This document shows positions 1 through 8,098 of a stretch of DNA of 64,000 nt, piece by piece; the stretch's first letter is position 1; each line of letters opens with the position of its first letter. The stretch spans positions 329,682-393,681 of the forward strand of contig NZ_JABVED010000002.1 of assembly GCF_014323725.1 (NCBI RefSeq), in the 5' to 3' direction. A model generated the notes under the pieces. It ran no database searches and was not told the DNA's origin. It saw only the letters and a list, made by a program, of their open reading frames with translations. The stretch is from Actinokineospora xionganensis (lineage in GTDB: Bacteria > Actinomycetota > Actinomycetes > Mycobacteriales > Pseudonocardiaceae). A program made the position numbers and the translations under genes.

Positions 1-66
1 ACAGACGAGGACGGAGTCTTCGACCGCGGGCGCGTCGGCCCACTCACCGCAGGCCGCGCAGATCAT
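1..66 (-). CDS. start of a CxxC zinc-ribbon-like protein, cut by the window edge
   Basis: The minus strand reads open from an ATG at 66 to the window edge. The 22 visible residues begin MICAACGEWADAP and include a CxxC pair (Cys3 and Cys6) typical of the first half of a zinc ribbon. It lies 5 nt after the stop of the zinc-ribbon gene at 72-425 and in the same direction, so the two probably share a transcript. The rest of the protein is outside the window and no function can be given. Confidence 0.45.
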   Translation of the reverse strand, partial: MICAACGEWADAPAVEDSVLVC

Positions 67-71
67 CGGGT

Positions 72-425
72 TCAGTCGAAGAGCTCTTCGAGGAAGCTCT
101 TGCGCTTCTTCTTGTAGTGACCGCCGTGCCCGCCGTAACCGGCGTGGCCGTACCCGGGGGGCGAGTCACGGTAGCCGGGAGGCGAATCCCGGTGCCCGTA
201 CGCCGGTGCGGGAGGCGGGTAGTGCTGTGCGGGCGGCACATGCGGGGCAGGCGCACCCTGGTAAGGCGGCGGTGCCGCGGCTGTCGTGTATCGCTGCTCG
301 GCACCGACGATCTGCTCGAGCTCGCCGCGGTCCAGGAAGATCCCGCGGCAGCCGTCGCACTGGTCGATGTGGATGCCGAGACGATCCACCGTACGCATCG
401 GGTTCTGACACTTCGGACAAATCAC
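72..425 (-). CDS. TFIIB-type zinc ribbon (zf-TFIIB) protein, 117 aa
   Basis: The N-terminus MICPKCQNPM, followed by a second Cys pair in DQCDGCRGIFLDRGELEQ, is the zf-TFIIB signature: two CxxC knuckles and a conserved FLDRGEL stretch. After residue 50 the chain becomes low complexity, rich in Pro, Gly, Tyr and His, and ends in a basic KKKRK stretch and an acidic FLEELFD tail. The family is small and widespread; its partner and biochemical role are not known, though metal-dependent nucleic-acid or protein binding is assumed. It is followed by another CxxC gene at 66, which suggests a two-gene unit. It is divergent from the SDR gene at 549. Confidence 0.75.
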   Translation of the reverse strand: MICPKCQNPMRTVDRLGIHIDQCDGCRGIFLDRGELEQIVGAEQRYTTAAAPPPYQGAPAPHVPPAQHYPPPAPAYGHRDSPPGYRDSPPGYGHAGYGGHGGHYKKKRKSFLEELFD

Positions 426-548
426 GTCGCCAGCCTACGCAAAGTGGCATGCCCGTGTCCGCATAGCTTGATCAGACACCCGAACGTGCCGGTTTGTGGC
501 CTGCCCGCACATGGTTCGCCCGACGCGCCGAACCTAACGTCGCCACCC

Positions 549-1310
549 ATGAGCAGTGATCCCCTTCACCTCCTCGACGGTCGCTCCGCGCTGGTCACCG
601 GCGGGGCGAGCGGGATCGGCCGGGCGTGCGCACGGGTGCTGGCGGCGGCGGGCGCGAAGGTGCATGTCGTCGACCGGGACCAGCCCGGCGCCGAACTGGT
701 CGCCGCCGAGGTCGGCGGTTGGGCACACGGGGTGGACCTGTCCGACCCCGACGCGCTCGACACGCTGCCGACCGACGTCGATGTCCTGGTGAACAACGCC
801 GGGCTGCAGCACGTGGCCGCCCTGCACGAGTTCCCGCCGGAGCGGTTCGACCTGATCCAGCGGGTCATGGTGACCGCGCCGTTCCTGCTGATCCGCCGGT
901 CCCTGCCGCACATGTACGCCCGCGGCTGGGGCCGGATCGTGAACATCTCCAGCGTCCACGGCCTGCGGGCCAGCGCGTTCAAGTCCGCCTACGTGGCGGC
1001 CAAGCACGGGCTGGAGGGGCTCTCGAAGGTCGCCGCCATCGAGGGCGCCCCGCACAGCGTGACCAGCAACTGCGTCAGCCCCGGCTACGTGCGGACCCCG
1101 CTGGTGCAGAACCAGATCGACGCCCAGGCCCGCGAGCACGGGATCGGCGCCGACGAGGTCGTCGAGCGGGTGCTGCTGCACCGCGCGCCGGTCAAGCGGC
1201 TGATCGAGCCCGAGGACGTGGCCGAACTCGTGCTCTGGCTCTGCGGCCCACATTCCGGCCACCTGACCGGGGCCTCGGTCCCGGTCGACGGTGGCTGGAC
1301 CGCGACCTGA
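549..1310 (+). CDS. SDR-family 3-hydroxybutyrate dehydrogenase-like oxidoreductase, 253 aa
   Basis: A classical short-chain dehydrogenase: the TGGASGIG cofactor loop is near residue 17, NNAG near 75, and the Ser plus YVAAK catalytic set follows (ISSVHG then AYVAAKHGLEG). The C-terminus GHLTGASVPVDGGWTA is typical of 3-hydroxybutyrate dehydrogenases, which interconvert (R)-3-hydroxybutyrate and acetoacetate with NAD. Length is normal for the family. The start was set at ATG 549 because SDR homology begins there; a TAACGT hexamer 8 nt upstream would fit a leaderless or near-leaderless transcript. A metabolite/H+ symporter follows 56 nt downstream, then a PucR-type regulator, so a hydroxybutyrate uptake and oxidation unit is plausible. 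Substrate assignment is by family resemblance only. Confidence 0.8.
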   Translation: MSSDPLHLLDGRSALVTGGASGIGRACARVLAAAGAKVHVVDRDQPGAELVAAEVGGWAHGVDLSDPDALDTLPTDVDVLVNNAGLQHVAALHEFPPERFDLIQRVMVTAPFLLIRRSLPHMYARGWGRIVNISSVHGLRASAFKSAYVAAKHGLEGLSKVAAIEGAPHSVTSNCVSPGYVRTPLVQNQIDAQAREHGIGADEVVERVLLHRAPVKRLIEPEDVAELVLWLCGPHSGHLTGASVPVDGGWTAT

Positions 1311-1366
1311 GCCGGCCTGATCCTCGCAGTCCTCATCCCCCAGCCTCCCCGAAAGAGGTGTCTCCC

Positions 1367-2695
1367 TTGGCATCCGACAAGTCGTTCGTGCGCATCGTGA
1401 GCGCGAGTCTCATCGGCACGACCATCGAGTGGTACGACTTCTTCCTCTACACCTCCGCCGCGGCCCTGGTTTTCAACAAGCTGTTCTTCCCCAACACCGA
1501 CCCGCTGACCGGGACGCTGCTGGCGTTCCTCACCTACGCGATCGGATTCCTGGCCCGGCCCATCGGCGGGCTGGTGTTCGGCCACTTCGGTGACAAGATC
1601 GGCCGCAAGCAACTGCTCGTGGTGAGCCTGCTGCTGATGGGCGGCTCGACCTTCGCCATGGGCCTGCTGCCCACCTACGCCGCCATCGGCGTGGGCGCGC
1701 CGATCCTGCTGACGCTGCTGCGGCTGATCCAGGGCTTCGCGCTGGGCGGCGAGTGGGGCGGCGCGGTGCTGATCGTCTCCGAGCACGGCGACGACAAGCG
1801 GCGCGGGTTCTGGGCGTCGTGGCCGCAGTGCGGCGCGCCGGGCGGGAACCTGCTGGCCACCGCCGTTCTCGCGGTGCTCGCCGCGGTGCAGACCGACGAG
1901 GCGTTCATGTCCTACGGCTGGCGGATCCCGTTCCTGCTCTCCGGTGTCCTCGTGGTGATCGGCCTGTGGATCCGGCTCACCGTCACCGAGTCGCCGGTGT
2001 TCCTCGCCGCGCAGGCGAAGGCCGCGGAGCGCGAGGAGAAGCACGTCCCGGTGGTCGAGGTGTTCCGCGGCCACTGGCGTCGGGTGCTGATCGCCATCGG
2101 CGCGCGCATGGCCGAGAACGTGTCGTACTACGTGATCACCGCGTTCATCCTGGTGTACGTCACCACCGGCCTGGGCATGGCCAAGGGCGTCGGGCTCAAC
2201 GCGGTGCTGGTCGGGTCGGCCGTGCACTTCATCTCGATCCCCTTGTGGGGTGCTCTTTCCGACCGGATCGGCCGCAGGCCGGTGTACCTGATCGGCGCGG
2301 TGAGCATGGCGGTGTGGAGCTTCGCGTTCTTCGCGCTGCTGGACACCAAGTCGCCCGCGACCATCATCCTGGCCGCCACCGTGGGCCTGGTCCTGCACGG
2401 CGCGATGTACGGGCCGCAGGCCGCGTTCTTCGCCGAACAGTTCCCGACGCACGTGCGCTACACGGGCATGTCGGTCGGCAGCCAGCTCTCGTCGATCGCC
2501 GCGGGCGCGGTGGCGCCGCTGATCGCGGTCGCTCTGTTCCGGGAGTACAACAGCACCATCCCGGTGTCGCTGTACGTGGTCGCGATGTGCGTGATCACCA
2601 CGATCGCGGTCCTCGCGGCCCGCGAGTCCAAGGGCGAGTCGCTGGGTGAGCGGGCAGGCGGCACGGCCCGCGAGCCGGCTCCGAGCGCGTCCTGA
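1367..2695 (+). CDS. MHS-family MFS transporter (metabolite:H+ symporter), 442 aa
   Basis: The protein shows GTTIEWYDFFLYT at the N-terminus, the MFS motif GDKIGRKQLLV between TM2 and TM3, and ALSDRIGRRPVYL in the second half, all typical of the metabolite:H+ symporter group (ShiA/ProP/KgtP relatives). Twelve hydrophobic segments are expected. The TTG start at 1367 was chosen because a GAAAGAGG ribosome site sits 6 nt upstream and homology begins there. It follows the SDR gene closely and ends at a strong hairpin, so the two genes are probably co-transcribed. The substrate is likely a short carboxylic acid; 3-hydroxybutyrate is an inference from context. Confidence 0.85.
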   Translation: MASDKSFVRIVSASLIGTTIEWYDFFLYTSAAALVFNKLFFPNTDPLTGTLLAFLTYAIGFLARPIGGLVFGHFGDKIGRKQLLVVSLLLMGGSTFAMGLLPTYAAIGVGAPILLTLLRLIQGFALGGEWGGAVLIVSEHGDDKRRGFWASWPQCGAPGGNLLATAVLAVLAAVQTDEAFMSYGWRIPFLLSGVLVVIGLWIRLTVTESPVFLAAQAKAAEREEKHVPVVEVFRGHWRRVLIAIGARMAENVSYYVITAFILVYVTTGLGMAKGVGLNAVLVGSAVHFISIPLWGALSDRIGRRPVYLIGAVSMAVWSFAFFALLDTKSPATIILAATVGLVLHGAMYGPQAAFFAEQFPTHVRYTGMSVGSQLSSIAAGAVAPLIAVALFREYNSTIPVSLYVVAMCVITTIAVLAARESKGESLGERAGGTAREPAPSAS

Positions 2696-2699
2696 CCAG

Positions 2700-2738
2700 C
2701 CCCGGGGCCATCCGCCACCACGGGTGGCCCCGGGGTTT
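2700..2738 (+). terminator. hairpin terminator after the SDR-MFS pair
   Basis: Arms 2700-2714 and 2721-2735 pair over 15 bp with one G-U pair and a 6-nt loop, followed by TTT. It separates the transporter from the regulator gene that starts at 2767. Confidence 0.75.
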
Positions 2739-2766
2739 CCACTCGGGGATTGCATGAGGTGCGACG

Positions 2767-4635
2767 ATGGCGATCGTGATGGCCGACGACGCCGTGCGCA
2801 CGCTGCTCGACCTGCTCGCCCGCGGGGCGAGCGGGGACCAACTGGCGCAGGTGGCCGCCACCGCGCGGGCCTCGGGCCTCGACGGGGCGGAGCTCGCGCT
2901 GGTCGAGCAGGCCGCCGAGAACGCGCTCCGGGTGCGCCACACGGTCGCTGAGCACCGACGGCGCGAAGCCGAGCTCACCGCGCTGTTCGACACCGCGAGC
3001 GATCTCGCCCGGCTGCGCGACACCGACGCGGTGCTGCGGTCGATCGTGCACCGGGCGCGGATGCTGCTCGGCGTGGACGTCTCCTACCTGTCGATGAACG
3101 ACGAAGTCGCCTGCCGCACGTACATGCGGGTCACCGACGGCTCGGTGTCGGCGCTGTTCCAGCAGGTCACGCTGGCGATGGGCGAGGGTCTCGGCGGGCT
3201 CGTCGCGCAGACCGCCCGGCCCTACGCGACCCGTGACTACTTCGCCGACGAGCGCTTCCGGCACACGAACCCGATCGACACCTCCGTGCGCGACGAGGGT
3301 CTGGCGGCGATCCTGGGTGTGCCGCTTCTGTTGGGCAGCAAGGTGATCGGCGTCCTCTACGCCGCCGACCGGACGCCGCGGGACTTCGCCGCGGAGGAGG
3401 TCGCGCTGCTGGCCTCGTTGGCCGACCACGCGGCGATCGCCATCGACAACGCCCACCTGCTCGACGAGACCCGGCTCGCGCTCGCGGATCTCAACAGCGC
3501 CAACGAGACGATCAGCGCGCACAACGCCGCCATGCGCCGCGCGGAGGAGGCCCACGACAAGCTGATGGACGTCGTGCTGCGCGGCGGCGACGTCCCCGAT
3601 GTGGCCGCCGCGGTCGCGGAAGTGCTGCACGGCGGCATCGCCGTGTACGACGCCGCGGGAGTCGAGCTGGCCCGGGTCGGTGCGGGCTCGGCTCGGCTGT
3701 CGGTGAAAGCCGTCGGCAAGTCCCGCTCTTCCGGGCGCGCGGTGTCCACTCAGGACAACTGGGTGTGCGCGGTGCACGCGGGACAGGAGCTGCTGGGCAG
3801 TCTCGTGCTCACCGGCAGGCCCGAGTTGGCCGACGCCGACCGACGCCTGTTCGAACGCGCGGGCGTGGTGACGGCGCTGCTGCTGATGCTGCGCCGGTCG
3901 GTGGCCCAGGCCGAGGACGAGGTCCGCGGCGAGCTGCTGACCGACCTGCTCACCGCCCCCGACCGCAACCCGGGCGCCCTTCTCGCCCGCGGCAGGCGAT
4001 TGGGCGTCGACCTGACCGAGCCGCACGCGGTGCTGGTGGCCACCGCCGACCAGGTTCCGCGACGACGCCTGGCACTCGCCGCCGCGCGCTACGGCGCACT
4101 GGTCGGTGTGCACGCCGACCAGGTCGTCGTGCTGAGCCGGGAGGCCGCGCCGGGGAAGCTGGCGGCGCGGATGGCGACCACCCTGGGGTCCACTTTGGAC
4201 ACCGCCGTCACGGTCGGCGCCGCGGGTCCGGTGGCGGGCGTCAGCGCCCTGGTCGAGGCGCACGCGGAGGCGGCGAGGTGCCTGCGGTCGCTGCTCGCGC
4301 TCGGGCGGTCCGGACAGGGCGGGTCGATGGCGGACCTGGGTTTCGTCGGCCTGCTGCTTGGCGAGGCGACGGATCTGGACGCGTACGTGCGGTCCACGCT
4401 CGGCCCGGTCCTGGCCTACGACGAGCGCCGGGGCACGGAGCTGCTGCGAACCCTGCGGGCGTACTTCGCCAGCGGCTCGAACCTCACCAAGGCCAAGGAT
4501 GTGCTGCACGTGCACGTGAACACGGTGGTGCAGCGGATGGAGCGGATCGGCTCGCTGCTCGGCGAGGACTGGCAGAGCCCGGAACGTTCCCTGGAGATCC
4601 GACTGGCCCTGCGGTTGCACGACGTCATGCCTTAG
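2767..4635 (+). CDS. GAF-domain PucR/CdaR-type transcriptional regulator, 622 aa
   Basis: The N-terminal part contains a GAF ligand-binding domain (about residues 70-230, ending in LLASLADHAAIAIDNAHLL) with a coiled stretch after it. The C-terminal 70 residues form a PucR-type helix-turn-helix (LRAYFASGSNLTKAKDVLHVHVNTVVQRMERI). Proteins of this build are cytoplasmic, small-molecule-responsive activators, usually of the adjacent catabolic genes. Here the upstream SDR and MHS transporter are the obvious candidate targets, although a hairpin separates them from this gene. The ligand is unknown. The ATG start has a short leader; an alternative ATG lies at codon 5. Confidence 0.85.
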   Translation: MAIVMADDAVRTLLDLLARGASGDQLAQVAATARASGLDGAELALVEQAAENALRVRHTVAEHRRREAELTALFDTASDLARLRDTDAVLRSIVHRARMLLGVDVSYLSMNDEVACRTYMRVTDGSVSALFQQVTLAMGEGLGGLVAQTARPYATRDYFADERFRHTNPIDTSVRDEGLAAILGVPLLLGSKVIGVLYAADRTPRDFAAEEVALLASLADHAAIAIDNAHLLDETRLALADLNSANETISAHNAAMRRAEEAHDKLMDVVLRGGDVPDVAAAVAEVLHGGIAVYDAAGVELARVGAGSARLSVKAVGKSRSSGRAVSTQDNWVCAVHAGQELLGSLVLTGRPELADADRRLFERAGVVTALLLMLRRSVAQAEDEVRGELLTDLLTAPDRNPGALLARGRRLGVDLTEPHAVLVATADQVPRRRLALAAARYGALVGVHADQVVVLSREAAPGKLAARMATTLGSTLDTAVTVGAAGPVAGVSALVEAHAEAARCLRSLLALGRSGQGGSMADLGFVGLLLGEATDLDAYVRSTLGPVLAYDERRGTELLRTLRAYFASGSNLTKAKDVLHVHVNTVVQRMERIGSLLGEDWQSPERSLEIRLALRLHDVMP

Positions 4636-4643
4636 ACAGCCCA

Positions 4644-4671
4644 AAGGGGCCCGTCCAAGGACGAGCCCCTT
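4644..4671. terminator. bidirectional hairpin between convergent genes
   Basis: Outer arms AAGGGGC and GCCCCTT enclose an inner CGTCC/GGACG stem. It lies between the PucR gene (+) and the metalloprotease gene (-). The same inner core recurs at 34862-34890 with different outer arms. Confidence 0.7.
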
Positions 4672-4712
4672 CGGCAACGACCGGCTGCCTCACACAGCCT
4701 GCCGTCAGAGCC

Positions 4713-5675
4713 TTACTTGCCTGCGCGGTAGGCGGCCCAGGCGTCGGACATGCGGGTCGACTGACCCGGGGTGAACTGGTTGTAGCAGTCGTCGTAGGAG
4801 TAGTCCATGTAGTTGTGGATCGGGTCCAGGCCGGGCAGCGAGCAGGAGTCGCGACCCTCCGGGCAGCCCGACGTCGAGCTGGACTGCGCCGGGGTGTCGG
4901 CGACCGAGTCGTTGGTCGTGGTGCAGCCACCCTGGAAGGTGTGCCACAGTCCCATCCAGTGACCGGCCTCATGGGTCAGCGTCTTGCCCAGGTTGAAGTT
5001 CGTGGCGCTGCCACCGGGGACGCTGGTGTAGTCGATCACGACGCCGTCGAGGGTCGGGTTGCTGCTGTAGCTCGACGGGAAGTAGGCCCAACCCAGACCG
5101 CCGATGTCGGCCGACCAGACGTTGAGGGTGCTCGCGCCGCCGACGCGGGTCGCGGCCTTCATCTCCTTCTCGACCCTGGAGCGGTCCAGCCTGGTGAACC
5201 AGGTGTTGTTCGACCAGCGCTTGGTCTCCTGCAGGGTGAAGGTGAAGCCGGTGTTCGCGGCGACACCCGGGGCCTCGGCGCCCGCGAAGCCGTCGTTGAG
5301 GACCTTGATCTGCTGCGCCACGGTCGCGTCGGACATCGAGCCGACACCGCCGTTGCCGGTGATGATGTGGAACACGACCGGGATGGTCGCGCCCGCCGAG
5401 TAGGCGCCGTTCGCCTTCATCGACGCGACCTGGAAGCGCAGCCGGCGGTTGACCCGCTCGGCCTCTTCCTGCGTGATCTCGTTGCGCTCCACGCCGGGGG
5501 CGGTGCCCGGCTTGACGCGGTCGGAGGAAAGCGGGCCCGCGCACAGTTCCGGGCGAAGGGCGACGGCGGAACCACCGGTCTCGGCGACGGCACCGCCGGC
5601 GAGGGTCAGGCCACCGAGCGCGAGCGTCGCCGCGAGCATCACGGTGCGCGCACGCATAGAACGATCCTGAGTCAT
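4713..5675 (-). CDS. secreted M43 (pappalysin-like) zinc metalloprotease, 320 aa
   Basis: A signal peptide (MRARTVMLAATLALGGLTLA, ending at AVA near residue 31) precedes a propeptide and the protease domain. The zinc site is HEAGHWMGLWH at 235-245 (His235, Glu236, His239, His245), with a Met-turn NYMDYS around Met290, the arrangement of the M43 cytophagalysin/pappalysin family. Cysteines at 251, 271, 278 and 297 probably form disulfides, as in bacterial M43 enzymes. A GGAGG ribosome site lies just before the first ATG. It is likely an extracellular protease for nutrient proteins; the substrate is not known. It converges on the PucR gene across a shared hairpin. Confidence 0.9.
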   Translation of the reverse strand: MTQDRSMRARTVMLAATLALGGLTLAGGAVAETGGSAVALRPELCAGPLSSDRVKPGTAPGVERNEITQEEAERVNRRLRFQVASMKANGAYSAGATIPVVFHIITGNGGVGSMSDATVAQQIKVLNDGFAGAEAPGVAANTGFTFTLQETKRWSNNTWFTRLDRSRVEKEMKAATRVGGASTLNVWSADIGGLGWAYFPSSYSSNPTLDGVVIDYTSVPGGSATNFNLGKTLTHEAGHWMGLWHTFQGGCTTTNDSVADTPAQSSSTSGCPEGRDSCSLPGLDPIHNYMDYSYDDCYNQFTPGQSTRMSDAWAAYRAGK

Positions 5676-5782
5676 ATGTCCTCCATGCAGGGGAGTGGGA
5701 CTTCAGGATCCTCACCGGGGGCGCATTCACCCTGGGACATTTGTGACCTGGGTCACCTATTAACGTATTCCCATATATTGGT

Positions 5783-7117
5783 TCATTTTCCGGAGTACCC
5801 GCAGGTAGAAGCGGATATCGGCATAAGAGTTCCGGTCGGCGGGGTGCCGTCCAGCCAACCTTCCAGCGCGTCGAACGCGGTCCGGAAGCACGGGCCGAGT
5901 GGCCGGAGCCGATCCGGATAGACGTCATAGAGACCGTCCACATGGGTCCCGCCGTCGATCCGGTAGTACCGGTGCAGCGCGCCGCGGTCCTGTGCGGTCA
6001 CCAGGTGCGCGTAGACGTCCGAGCTCCGCGAAATCGGGAGCAGGGCGTCGAGTGTGCCGTGCAGGGTGATCAGCGGCTTGTGGATCCGGCCGGTCAGCGA
6101 GATCCGCTCCACCGCCCGGTGCACCGATTTCGGTCGCGCGGCGTAGTCGTAGTCCGCGTCGCAGTCCGGTGTTCCGCTGGCGCAGAAGGGGATTCCGGCT
6201 TGACGGTCGCCGTCGAAGGCGGGGTCGAACTCCTCGCGGTAGATGCGCTGGGTGAGGTCCCAGTAGACCTGGTGGTGGAACGGCCACAGGAATTCCGAGC
6301 CCGGCGCGAAACCGGCGTCCAGGATCGCCTGGTGCGCGGCGGGATCACCCGCGGCGTAGGCCGGGTAATGGCGGATCGCGGCGGGAAGGGACGTGAACAT
6401 GTTCGGCCCCTCCTCGGTCCACAGCGTGCCCTCCCAGTCGACACCGCCGTCGTAGAGGCCTGGCCGGTTCTCCAACTGCCAGCGCACGAGGTACCCGCCG
6501 TTGGACAGCCCGGCCATCAGCGTCCGCGCGGGTGGGCGGCCATAGTGTTGCGCCACAGTGGATTTCGCCGCGATCGTCAGCTGGGTGACCCGGGTGTTCC
6601 ACTCCGCGACCGCGTCACCGGGGCGCCTGCCGTCGCTGTGGAAGCCGATGCCGGTGTTGCCCTTGTCGGTGGCGGCGAACGCGTATCCGGCGGCGAGGAC
6701 GTGGTCGGCGATCGCCCGGTCGTTGGCGTACTGCCTGCGCACCCCGGGGGCGCCGGTGACGACCAACCCGCCGTTCCAGCGCTCCGGCATCCGCAGGACG
6801 AACTGGGCGTCGGAGTTCCAGCCGTGATGGGTGTTGCCGGTGGAGGTGTCGTCGAAGTGGCCGTCGAGCTGGACGCCGGGCACGGCCACGGGCCTGGGCA
6901 GTCCCGCGGAGGTCAGTCCGGCCCAGTCGGCGGTGACGGTGTGTCCAGTGACCGCGGTGCCGACGGTTGTGAGGTCGTCCAGACAGGCGGCCAACTGGCG
7001 CTGCGCGCCGGGCACGTGCAGCCGGTCGGCCGCGCAGCGTCCACTGTGGCCGGTCGCGGCGGCGGGCACGGCGGTGAGAGCCAGGCAGACCGCGGTCAAG
7101 GCGATGCGGGCGAACAT
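5783..7117 (-). CDS. secreted alpha/beta-hydrolase (tannase/3-hydroxybutyrate-oligomer-hydrolase-like), 444 aa
   Basis: The protein begins MFARIALTAVCLALTAVPAAA, a signal peptide, preceded by GGAGGCCTCCCG, which decides the ATG at 7117 over upstream in-frame codons. The nucleophile elbow is GLSNGG in the segment LMAGLSNGGYLVRW. A late ITLHGTLDALLP segment provides the candidate acidic residue and GGTHVDGLYD the candidate catalytic His. Overall architecture (large lid, Cys pairs, exported) recalls tannase/feruloyl-esterase or 3-hydroxybutyrate oligomer hydrolase groups, but I cannot choose between them. The nearby hydroxybutyrate dehydrogenase makes the second possibility attractive but unproven. 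Confidence 0.65.
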   Translation of the reverse strand: MFARIALTAVCLALTAVPAAATGHSGRCAADRLHVPGAQRQLAACLDDLTTVGTAVTGHTVTADWAGLTSAGLPRPVAVPGVQLDGHFDDTSTGNTHHGWNSDAQFVLRMPERWNGGLVVTGAPGVRRQYANDRAIADHVLAAGYAFAATDKGNTGIGFHSDGRRPGDAVAEWNTRVTQLTIAAKSTVAQHYGRPPARTLMAGLSNGGYLVRWQLENRPGLYDGGVDWEGTLWTEEGPNMFTSLPAAIRHYPAYAAGDPAAHQAILDAGFAPGSEFLWPFHHQVYWDLTQRIYREEFDPAFDGDRQAGIPFCASGTPDCDADYDYAARPKSVHRAVERISLTGRIHKPLITLHGTLDALLPISRSSDVYAHLVTAQDRGALHRYYRIDGGTHVDGLYDVYPDRLRPLGPCFRTAFDALEGWLDGTPPTGTLMPISASTCGYSGK

Positions 7118-7337
7118 CGGGAGGCCTCCACGTCGTCGGGGTGAGGCCAACGTAGGGAGCGGGGGCCAGCGGCGATACCCGCGTGATACACACAATCCGG
7201 CCCGCCGGTGTAGTGGTGCCCACCGTGAGTGCCGAGTCAGCCGAAAGTGTGGTACCGGACACAGAATGACCTTGGGCGATGGAGCCAACAGGTGAATCCG
7301 GTGGCGTGGCGCCGATCGCTGGGCTACACCTGGATCC

Positions 7338-8045
7338 GTGCATGAGGTGCTCGCCGAACTGGGAGTCCGTGCCGACCTGCTGGCGCCGCAACAGCTCAGC
7401 GAACTCGACGAACTCGGCTACTGCCGGTTCGACCGATTCCTGTCCCCGGGCCAGGTCGCCGCGGCGCTGGCCGACGTCGAGATCCGGCTTCGCGACAGCG
7501 GGCGGCAGGGCGGGACCCTGCACCTGCGCGGACTGCTCGAAGCGGGCATGGTGTTCAACGCGTTCTGGCTGCGCCCGCACCTGCTCGCGGCGGTCCGGCA
7601 CCTGCTGGGACCCGAGTTCCGCATCAGCGAGATGCACTACCGGGCGAGCACCCCCGACCACGGCGGCCAGGCGCTGCACATCGACACGATCGACCGCGCG
7701 GGTCCAGGACGGTGGCAGGTCTGCAACGCGGTGGTCGCGCTGACGGACTTCACCGCGGACAACGGCGCCACCCGCGTGGTCCCCGGCTCGCACCTCGACT
7801 ACGGGTTCGTGCCTCCGCACGGACACGAGGACCACCCCGACCAGGTGGTGCTGGTGGGCGCGGCGGGGACGTGCTGGCTGTTCAACTCGCACCTGTGGCA
7901 TTCGGGGACGAAGAACCAGACCGGCCAAGTCCGCCACGCGGTGCTGACCAGGTTCCAGCGTCGCGGCGTCGCGGCGCTGCTGGACACGTCGCCGTCGGAC
8001 GGCACCATCGAACGACTGGGCAGCGCCGCGTATCTGCTGATGTGA
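7338..8045 (+). CDS. phytanoyl-CoA dioxygenase (PhyH) family Fe(II)/2-oxoglutarate oxygenase, 235 aa
   Basis: The facial triad reads His114-Ile-Asp116 (ALHIDTIDR) with the distal His near 188 (SHLWHSG) and an Arg about 11 residues later (QVRHAVLTRFQ) suited to bind 2-oxoglutarate. The ATRVVPGSH segment is a PhyH hallmark. Such enzymes hydroxylate small molecules or amino-acid derivatives in the cytoplasm; the substrate here is unknown and no biosynthetic neighbours are evident. The start is GTG at 7338. The gene stands alone and ends at a perfect 14-bp hairpin. Confidence 0.8.
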   Translation: MHEVLAELGVRADLLAPQQLSELDELGYCRFDRFLSPGQVAAALADVEIRLRDSGRQGGTLHLRGLLEAGMVFNAFWLRPHLLAAVRHLLGPEFRISEMHYRASTPDHGGQALHIDTIDRAGPGRWQVCNAVVALTDFTADNGATRVVPGSHLDYGFVPPHGHEDHPDQVVLVGAAGTCWLFNSHLWHSGTKNQTGQVRHAVLTRFQRRGVAALLDTSPSDGTIERLGSAAYLLM

Positions 8046-8052
8046 ACAATGC

Positions 8053-8087
8053 CAGCTGGGGACCGCCCCCGAAGCGGTCCCCAGCTG
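8053..8087. terminator. perfect 14-bp hairpin between convergent genes
   Basis: Arms 8053-8066 and 8074-8087 are perfectly complementary around a 7-nt loop. It separates the PhyH gene (+) from the permease gene (-) and can serve both. Confidence 0.8.
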
Positions 8088-8098
8088 ACAACCCCCGG

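Noticed and set aside
117-548. N-terminal extension of the SDR reading frame
   Set aside because: The SDR fold begins at 549; the upstream part is antisense to the zinc-ribbon gene.
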